Positions 57,967-64,000 of a stretch of DNA of 64,000 nt are shown one piece after another. Numbering within the stretch: position 1 is the stretch's first letter; every line of letters starts with the position of its first letter. The notes below the pieces were generated by a model. It was not told where the DNA came from. It did not search any database and saw nothing but the letters and a program-made list of their open reading frames with translations. Both the position numbers and the translations under genes were made by a program. Source of the DNA: Arabiibacter massiliensis (GTDB lineage: Bacteria > Actinomycetota > Coriobacteriia > Coriobacteriales > Eggerthellaceae); contig NZ_LT827021.1 in NCBI RefSeq assembly GCF_900169505.1, positions 558,001-622,000 on the forward strand, given 5' to 3'.

Positions 57967-57985
57967 ATCAACGAAAGGAACCACC

Positions 57986-58204
57986 ATGCGCAAGGCATTC
58001 AAGCTCCAGGACCTCGACTGCGCGAACTGCGCCGCCAAGATGGAGAACGCCATCAAGGACATCGACGGCGTGAACAGCGCCACGATCAGCTTCATGACGC
58101 AGAAGCTCGTGCTGGACGCCGACGACGAGCGCTTCGACGCCATCCTCGACGAGGCGCAGCGCGTCTGCGCCAAGATCGAGCCCGACTGCGTCATCCTGCA
58201 CTAA
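57986..58204 (+). CDS. Stand-alone heavy-metal-associated (HMA) domain protein
   Basis: A 72-residue HMA domain with the metal motif DLDCANCAAKMENAI, the DCxxC form typical of Zn/Cd/Pb ATPases. It looks like the missing N-terminal domain of the P-type ATPase that follows. AAAGGAACC precedes ATG 57986. A parS site separates it from the ATPase gene. Confidence 0.9.
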   Translation: MRKAFKLQDLDCANCAAKMENAIKDIDGVNSATISFMTQKLVLDADDERFDAILDEAQRVCAKIEPDCVILH

Positions 58205-58245
58205 AACCTTCCCGCACATACCGGGGGCGACCCTTGCCGTACAAA

Positions 58246-58261
58246 TGTTTCACGTGAAACA
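58246..58261. promoter_or_regulatory. parS-like site
   Basis: Perfect TGTTTCACGTGAAACA between the HMA gene and the ATPase gene, with CCGTACAA immediately 5'. Confidence 0.85.
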
Positions 58262-58308
58262 TCGCGGCCTCGTGCGTCCTCGACCGAACGAAACGAAAGT
58301 TGAAACCG

Positions 58309-60237
<1,929 letters not shown>

Positions 60238-60248
60238 CCCCCCCTTCC

Positions 60249-60278
60249 CGCGGCGCCGTCCAAGAGGGCGGCGCCGCG
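60249..60278 (+). terminator. GC hairpin after the Zn/Cd ATPase
   Basis: CGCGGCGCCG (60249-60258) pairs with CGGCGCCGCG (60269-60278), 11 bp after the stop. T-run is poor (GTCGTTC), so termination strength is uncertain. Confidence 0.55.
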
Positions 60279-60298
60279 TCGTTCATGGACGGACGCGA

Positions 60299-60314
60299 TG
60301 TTTCACGTGAAACA
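60299..60314. promoter_or_regulatory. parS-like site (second doublet, first)
   Basis: Perfect TGTTTCACGTGAAACA; start-to-start distance to the next site is 34 bp, identical to the doublet at 54756/54790. Confidence 0.85.
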
Positions 60315-60332
60315 TGCGTTTGCACATACGGA

Positions 60333-60348
60333 TGTTTCACGTGAAACA
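60333..60348. promoter_or_regulatory. parS-like site (second doublet, second)
   Basis: Perfect TGTTTCACGTGAAACA with ATACGGA immediately 5'. It is the last of the cluster in this window. Confidence 0.85.
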
Positions 60349-60444
60349 TCCGGGCTTAGGGGATTTCACGCAGATGATGCCGACCGAGCGGAAACGGGCG
60401 GTGCATCGGTCATCATGGAGGCTCGGCAAGAAGATGGAGGACGC

Positions 60445-60690
60445 ATGCCCGACGACCCGAGACAGCGCGAGCATCCCAACGACCCTTTGCATGGCGTCAC
60501 GTTGGAGCAGATGCTCAAGCAGCTGGTGAACAAGTACGGCTGGGACGGCCTGGCCAAGCGCATCAGAATCAACTGCTTCAAGAAGGATCCTAACTTCAAG
60601 AGCTCGCTCAGCTTCCTGCGCAAGACGCCGTGGGCGCGGGCGAAGGTGGAGGAGCTGTACAAGAACTCGCGCTTCTGGGTAAAGCTGTGA
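60445..60690 (+). CDS. VF530-family (DUF2132) small DNA-binding protein
   Basis: An 81-residue protein matching the VF530/DUF2132 family: [36 protein letters not shown] and [21 protein letters not shown]530 has a DNA-binding fold; its biological role is not established. ATG 60445 follows GGAGG; the frame upstream runs through two parS sites and is not coding. Confidence 0.88.
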   Translation: MPDDPRQREHPNDPLHGVTLEQMLKQLVNKYGWDGLAKRIRINCFKKDPNFKSSLSFLRKTPWARAKVEELYKNSRFWVKL

Positions 60691-60694
60691 GCGC

Positions 60695-60717
60695 AATTTG
60701 ACGTAAAACGTCAAATT
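60695..60717 (+). promoter_or_regulatory. Perfect inverted repeat before the DUF2975-like/XRE pair
   Basis: AATTTGACGT (60695-60704) and ACGTCAAATT (60708-60717) with a three-base loop. The first arm contains a TTGACG -35-like hexamer. A TATGAT lies at 60745-60750. It fits an operator for the XRE regulator encoded just downstream; it could also form a 3' hairpin for the VF530 gene. Confidence 0.5.
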
Positions 60718-60778
60718 CTTGTCGCTTTTCATCATCAAAGCGCGTATGATGGAGTCGTTCCCAAGAAGAGGAGGATCC

Positions 60779-61261
60779 ATGGACGAGGTGCGCGGGAAGA
60801 TCAGGTCGAGCTGCTTGGTCGCAGGCGTCGCGCTGCTCGCAATCGCGCTCTTGCTTGGCATCGGGACGGCGTCGCGCATAGCGGGATGGTGGACGGACGG
60901 CAGCACGCTCGCGGACGCCGATTTCGTCCGCAGGGGCGTGGGGCTTCTCTCCGAGGCCCTGCTCATCGCGCTGGCAGTGTATATCGCGTTCGTCTTCGAG
61001 CGCATCGCCCGCGAGGAGACGCCGTTCTTCCCGGAGCTGCCCCGCATGATCAAGGCGGCCGCCGCGTTTCTGTTCCTCGCGCTCGCGGCGCCGAAATGGC
61101 TCGGCAATGCGATCCTGAGCTTCCAAGAAGGCACGCTCGTCGGGGCGCTCATCGACGAAGGGGTCATCTTCGCCTTCGTGCTGGCGGCGGTGGTGTTCTG
61201 CCTGGGGCGCATCTTCGAGTACGGCTGCCTCGTGCAGGACGAGAACTTCGAGATCATCTAG
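60779..61261 (+). CDS. DUF2975-like four-TM membrane protein
   Basis: A 160-residue protein with four hydrophobic segments (about 13-32, 55-75, 90-110 and 125-147) and an acidic loop. Its size and its pairing with a small XRE regulator 9 bp downstream are typical of DUF2975 proteins; function unknown. AGAGGAGGATCC precedes ATG 60779. Confidence 0.8.
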   Translation: MDEVRGKIRSSCLVAGVALLAIALLLGIGTASRIAGWWTDGSTLADADFVRRGVGLLSEALLIALAVYIAFVFERIAREETPFFPELPRMIKAAAAFLFLALAAPKWLGNAILSFQEGTLVGALIDEGVIFAFVLAAVVFCLGRIFEYGCLVQDENFEII

Positions 61262-61270
61262 GGAGGCGCC

Positions 61271-61489
61271 ATGGCTATCGTGCTACGGCTCGACCGGATG
61301 ATGGCCGACCGGAAGATGCCCCTCGGCGAGCTGGCCGAACGCGTGGGCATCGCGGACGGCAACCTATCGAAGCTGAAGAACGGCAAGGTGAGCGGCCTGC
61401 GGTTCAAAACGCTCAACGCCGTCTGCAAAGAGCTGGACTGCCAGCCGGGCGACCTTTTGGAGTACGTCCCCGACGACGCAGAGGCGTGA
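61271..61489 (+). CDS. Small XRE-family helix-turn-helix regulator (YozG-like)
   Basis: A 72-residue Cro/C1-type HTH protein (RKMPLGELAERVGIADGNLSKLKNGKVSGLRFKTLNAVCKELDCQPGDLLEYV), of the short type usually paired with DUF2975 proteins. It probably regulates its own unit through the palindrome at 60695. Confidence 0.9.
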   Translation: MAIVLRLDRMMADRKMPLGELAERVGIADGNLSKLKNGKVSGLRFKTLNAVCKELDCQPGDLLEYVPDDAEA

Positions 61490-61572
61490 ACAGGTAACGG
61501 CGCGACGAGCGGAGGGCAACGGATCCACGGGCGCGCGGCGTGCGAGGCCTCCCGTGGAGTACCCTGCTCGGC

Positions 61573-61965
61573 ATGGATACGAGAAGAACATCCGAAAACC
61601 GCTCCTCCGTCGCTCGCTCGAAGCTGCGGCCGGCGCTCGTGGCCGTGCGCTGGGGCCTCGCGATCGCCTGGGCTGCAGCGGTTGTCGTGCTGTGGCCGTC
61701 CATCCCGCGCATGTTCGCCGCTTTCCTGCTAACGTTTCTGCTGGCCAACGCCCTTTGGCAGCACGTTCCGCTCAAGCGCGCGTGCGTCATGGCATTCGCG
61801 CTCACGGGGCTCGCCGCCGTCGTCGGCGAGCTGGCGCTCGGCACCGCCGACTTCGCCGCAGTGCCGGTGCTCTGGCTGGTGGACGCGCTCGGTGCGCTCA
61901 TCGGAGCGCTCGTCGCCTACCTGGCGATGCCGCTCGTCGACCGGACCCTCAACCCGCTGCGATGA
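61573..61965 (+). CDS. Four-TM membrane protein, first of a tandem pair
   Basis: A 130-residue protein with four hydrophobic segments; not assigned to a family. Its middle (FAAFLLTFLLANALWQHVPLKRACVMAFALTGLAAVVGELALG) is clearly similar to the product of the next gene. ATG 61573 has only a weak ribosome site; a GTG at 61540 is an alternative. The stop overlaps the next ATG as ATGA. Confidence 0.7.
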   Translation: MDTRRTSENRSSVARSKLRPALVAVRWGLAIAWAAAVVVLWPSIPRMFAAFLLTFLLANALWQHVPLKRACVMAFALTGLAAVVGELALGTADFAAVPVLWLVDALGALIGALVAYLAMPLVDRTLNPLR

Positions 61966-62333
61966 TCGGTGCCGTCGTCGCTCTTGCCTGGGCGCTCGCC
62001 ATCGCCCTCGCACTGCCCGCAGGAGAAGGGACGGTCGGACTGGCCGTGCAGTTCGCCGCTTACCTCGTCCTCTCCTTCCTGCTGGTCAACGCCTTGCGCC
62101 GCCGCATGTCGCTGCGCTCGGCCTGCGCGATGGCGGTGATCGCGGCCTGTCTGCTCATAGCCTGGTCCGAGGCGGTTGGGGCCATCGTGCTCGACCGGTC
62201 GACGCCCGACACGATGGTGCCGGGCCTTGTGGGAGCCATCGTCGGATCCGCGCTCTCCTTCCCCGTTTTCAAGCGCGTTCATCGCGCCGAGCTCGCCCGC
62301 ACGGCGGCGCACGAAGCCGAGGACGAGCGCTAG
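61962..62333 (+). CDS. Four-TM membrane protein, second of a tandem pair
   Basis: A 123-residue protein with four hydrophobic segments, paralogous to its upstream neighbour (FAAYLVLSFLLVNALRRRMSLRSACAMAVIAACLLIAWSEAVG aligns with the first protein). It starts by ATGA overlap and so is co-translated. Function unknown; a heteromeric membrane pair is plausible. Confidence 0.75.
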   Translation: MIGAVVALAWALAIALALPAGEGTVGLAVQFAAYLVLSFLLVNALRRRMSLRSACAMAVIAACLLIAWSEAVGAIVLDRSTPDTMVPGLVGAIVGSALSFPVFKRVHRAELARTAAHEAEDER

Positions 62334-62375
62334 GAAGACGATGCGGCTATCGCGGCCAGCCTCATCATCGCACTC

Positions 62376-63365
62376 TCAGCGTCCTTGGAACGTCTTCACT
62401 GCCTCGTTCACCGTGTCGATGGCGAGCGCGACCACGACGAGGCCGCAGAACGCCGGCTGCACGTTCGACAGCAGCTGGAGCAGGAATCCCTCCGGCACGT
62501 CGCCCGTCGAGGCGAACGCCTGCACGATCGCCTGGGAATCGACGATCTGGTAGTTCGTGAGCCAGAACACCGCGAGCGCGGCGGCGGCCACGTTGGCAAC
62601 GAGCGTCACGACGAAGGCCCGCTTCGTGTAGCGCCCTTCCACCAGCTTGAAACTCTCGCCCGCCACGCTCACGAGCACCCATGCTACGAGTATCCAGGCC
62701 GACGCGCGGATGGCCTCGACGTTGAAGGGGTCGAAGGGCACGCCGTCCGCACGGTGGCTGAGCGCGTTCAGAATGTCGGGGAACAGCAGGAACACGGCCG
62801 CGAACGCGATCGAGAACACGATGCCGACCACGGCCTCGCCGCGCGTGGAGCTTTTCCCGTTCGGCACCGGCGGCAGGTCGTCGAGCGAGCCCATGACCTC
62901 CACCTGCACGCCCTTGCGGTGGAACACGGCGAACAGCACCGTCACGAACGTAAACGCGAACGCCGAGGCCATGATGATCGAGCCGAACCATCCGAGCCCT
63001 TCCTTGAGCAGGCCGTCGTCGGCGGCACCGGTGACCATCGTGAGCGCCGAGGCCAGCGTGATGCCTCCGGCGACGCATGCAAGCACGATCTTCAGCACGA
63101 GCAGGTACTGCGCGTAGTACGGCTGGCCGATGAGGCATGCGTCCTCGTCGGCGGTGTACTTGCGCACCATCTCGCCGGGCGTGCCCAGCTCGGTGAGCAC
63201 GACGCGCACGTCCTTCTGCGTGGGCGGCAGGGTTCCGCAGCGCTCGTCGAGCATGTCGGAGATGAGCGTGCGCAGCTCCTCGGCCACGTCGGCGCGCTGC
63301 TTGGCGGGCAAACGCCGCATGACGGCGTAGAGGTAGCGCTCCACCAGGTCGTTATCGTAGGGCAT
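62376..63365 (-). CDS. HAAS-domain multi-TM protein paired with PadR
   Basis: A 329-residue protein. The N-terminal ~70 residues form a cytoplasmic helical domain of the HAAS/DUF1700 kind (LVERYLYAVMRRLPAKQRADVAEELRTLISDML; VLTELGTPGEMVRKY). Six to eight membrane segments follow. Such genes are usually adjacent to padR and respond to membrane-active compounds; function not proven. The ATG overlaps padR by 14 nt, so they are coupled. Confidence 0.85.
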   Translation of the reverse strand: MPYDNDLVERYLYAVMRRLPAKQRADVAEELRTLISDMLDERCGTLPPTQKDVRVVLTELGTPGEMVRKYTADEDACLIGQPYYAQYLLVLKIVLACVAGGITLASALTMVTGAADDGLLKEGLGWFGSIIMASAFAFTFVTVLFAVFHRKGVQVEVMGSLDDLPPVPNGKSSTRGEAVVGIVFSIAFAAVFLLFPDILNALSHRADGVPFDPFNVEAIRASAWILVAWVLVSVAGESFKLVEGRYTKRAFVVTLVANVAAAALAVFWLTNYQIVDSQAIVQAFASTGDVPEGFLLQLLSNVQPAFCGLVVVALAIDTVNEAVKTFQGR

Positions 63366-63720
63366 CTTCGTCGTCCTTCCCTCGTTCGTCGGTTCGCAAA
63401 AGCCCGTCCACGCCGGTGCAGAGCACGTGCCACTGCTCCTCTACCTCGCGCAGCACGCGCAGCCCCTCCTCGGTGGTGCGGTAGTACTTGCGCGGCTTCG
63501 ATCCCGTGTGATCCCACTCGCTTTCCAGCAGCCCCTGGGCCTCCAGGCGGCGCATGAGCGGGTAAAGCGTGTTCGCCTCGATGGGGATGCCGTGGTCGGC
63601 GAGCGATTTCACCAGCGCGTAGCCGTACGCGGGCTCGCGCAGCCGGCTGAGCGCCAGCATCACCAGCGTGCCGCGCCGCAGCTCGAGCACCATGCTCGAC
63701 ACGATGTCGTCGCGTTCCAT
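63352..63720 (-). CDS. PadR-family transcriptional regulator
   Basis: A 122-residue PadR repressor: LRRGTLVMLALSRLREPAYGYALVKSLADHGIPIEANTLYPLMRRLEAQGLLESEWD, then SKPRKYYRTTEEG. It most likely represses itself and the HAAS-domain gene through the large symmetric operator just upstream at 63746-63800. Confidence 0.93.
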   Translation of the reverse strand: MERDDIVSSMVLELRRGTLVMLALSRLREPAYGYALVKSLADHGIPIEANTLYPLMRRLEAQGLLESEWDHTGSKPRKYYRTTEEGLRVLREVEEQWHVLCTGVDGLLRTDERGKDDEDALR

Positions 63721-63745
63721 GCGCGCCTCCCTCCTCGTCGTTGCT

Positions 63746-63800
63746 TACTGTGTGTCGCACACTATACCATAGATTGCACGTTAGTGTGCGGCGCACAGTA
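63746..63800 (-). promoter_or_regulatory. padR promoter with paired dyad operator
   Basis: Two 19-bp arms, TACTGTGTGTCGCACACTA (63746-63764) and its inverse (63782-63800), differ at two positions and are separated by 17 bp. Each arm is itself a GTGTG/CACAC dyad. A TATAGT -10 on the minus strand (63761-63766) overlaps one arm, so binding would block transcription. Confidence 0.65.
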
Positions 63801-63835
63801 AAAGTTTTCACGCCGGCCGAGCGCGCGCCTTCCGC

Positions 63836-63841
63836 TATACT
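63836..63841 (+). promoter_or_regulatory. -10 element for the metallopeptidase-family gene
   Basis: TATACT 39 bp upstream of ATG 63880. No clear -35. Confidence 0.4.
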
Positions 63842-63879
63842 CGTGCCCACGGAAGACGGCGACGGCGAAGGAGGCGGCG

Positions 63880-64000
63880 ATGGCGCGCATGACGGACGAG
63901 GAGTTCGAGGCCGCGGTCGAGGAGGCCCTGGCGAGCATCCCCGAGCGGTTCCTCGAGGCGCTCGAGAACGTGGCGGTGGTGATTGAGGACGAGCCCGACG
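63880..64000 (+). CDS. Zincin-like metallopeptidase family protein (partial)
   Basis: The first 40 codons only; the gene runs off the right edge. The N-terminus (MTDEEFEAAVEEALASIPERFLEALENVAVVIEDEPD) matches the start of the metallopeptidase/Zincin_1 (DUF1025-like) family, whose HExxH motif would lie downstream, outside the window. GAAGGAGG precedes ATG 63880. Confidence 0.75.
   Translation, partial: MARMTDEEFEAAVEEALASIPERFLEALENVAVVIEDEPD

Noticed and set aside
60298-60444. ORF beginning MFHVKH at 60298 (similar ones at 54789, 56688 and 58245, and on the minus strand at 54806)
   Set aside because: The MFHVKH and VSRET peptides are translations of the parS palindrome in different frames. 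They are not conserved protein starts.

Overview
The window looks like chromosome of a high-GC anaerobic actinobacterium of class Coriobacteriia, close to Eggerthella or a relative. This is inferred from gene content: a Tat-exported molybdopterin oxidoreductase operon with its own TorD chaperone, a Tat-exported fumarate-reductase-like flavoprotein, an Ech-type energy-converting [NiFe] hydrogenase, 2-oxoacid:ferredoxin oxidoreductase with phenylacetate-CoA ligases, and Gram-positive surface features (LPxTG protein, VanW, D,D-carboxypeptidase). No rRNA, phage, insertion sequence or CRISPR array was seen.

Layout. 1-6.9 kb (minus): a respiratory operon of unknown substrate: small protein, Mo catalytic subunit, four-cluster ferredoxin subunit, TorD, haem-type membrane protein, then a multi-TM protein whose 5' end looks frameshifted. 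7-9.2 kb: palindromic repeats, one parS-like site, a small membrane protein, and a GIY-YIG domain fused to glutamyl-Q tRNA(Asp) synthetase. 9.4-13.6 kb (minus): iorA-iorB-ACT-paaK, for oxidative conversion of aryl-pyruvates to aryl-acetyl-CoA/acid. 13.8-20.2 kb (minus): pgsA-vanW-paaK2-ACT-dacA-FHA, an envelope operon with a second PaaK/ACT pair inside. 20.4-23.8 kb: FeS protein plus Tat flavoprotein, divergent from a TetR regulator. 23.9-29.3 kb (minus): complete echABCDEF. 29.6-34.1 kb: MATE exporter, cold-shock protein, GlsB-like protein, diguanylate cyclase. 34.3 kb: tRNA-Pro(GGG). 34.8-36 kb: a protein made of three RidA domains. 36.2-43.8 kb: hemH-coaBC, a CmpB-family membrane protein, ileS-lspA-rluD. 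44-46.3 kb: LPxTG surface protein with glycine-rich repeats. 46.7-50.3 kb: DegV, DinB, and an aminotransferase-fold protein that has lost its PLP lysine. 50.4-60.2 kb: metal homeostasis, namely csoR-copA (CopA carries a C-terminal CopZ-like domain with its own apparent ribosome site) and arsR / HMA protein / zntA-like ATPase, with an SRAP protein, a DMT exporter, an AraC regulator and a ferredoxin between them. 60.4-64 kb: small regulator/membrane-protein pairs and the start of a metallopeptidase gene.

The most striking non-coding feature is a set of parS-like palindromes (TGTTTCACGTGAAACA): seven between 52.9 and 60.4 kb, all intergenic and including two doublets with identical 34-bp spacing, plus one at 7.3 kb. 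This is what a ParB-bound centromere region near the replication origin would look like. At least seven copies or fragments of a dispersed palindromic repeat ending in TCATCCTGAGCG/CGCTCAGGATGA also occupy intergenic positions.

All functions are read from motifs and family resemblance by eye. No database search was run, and start codons were chosen from Shine-Dalgarno sequences and junctions.
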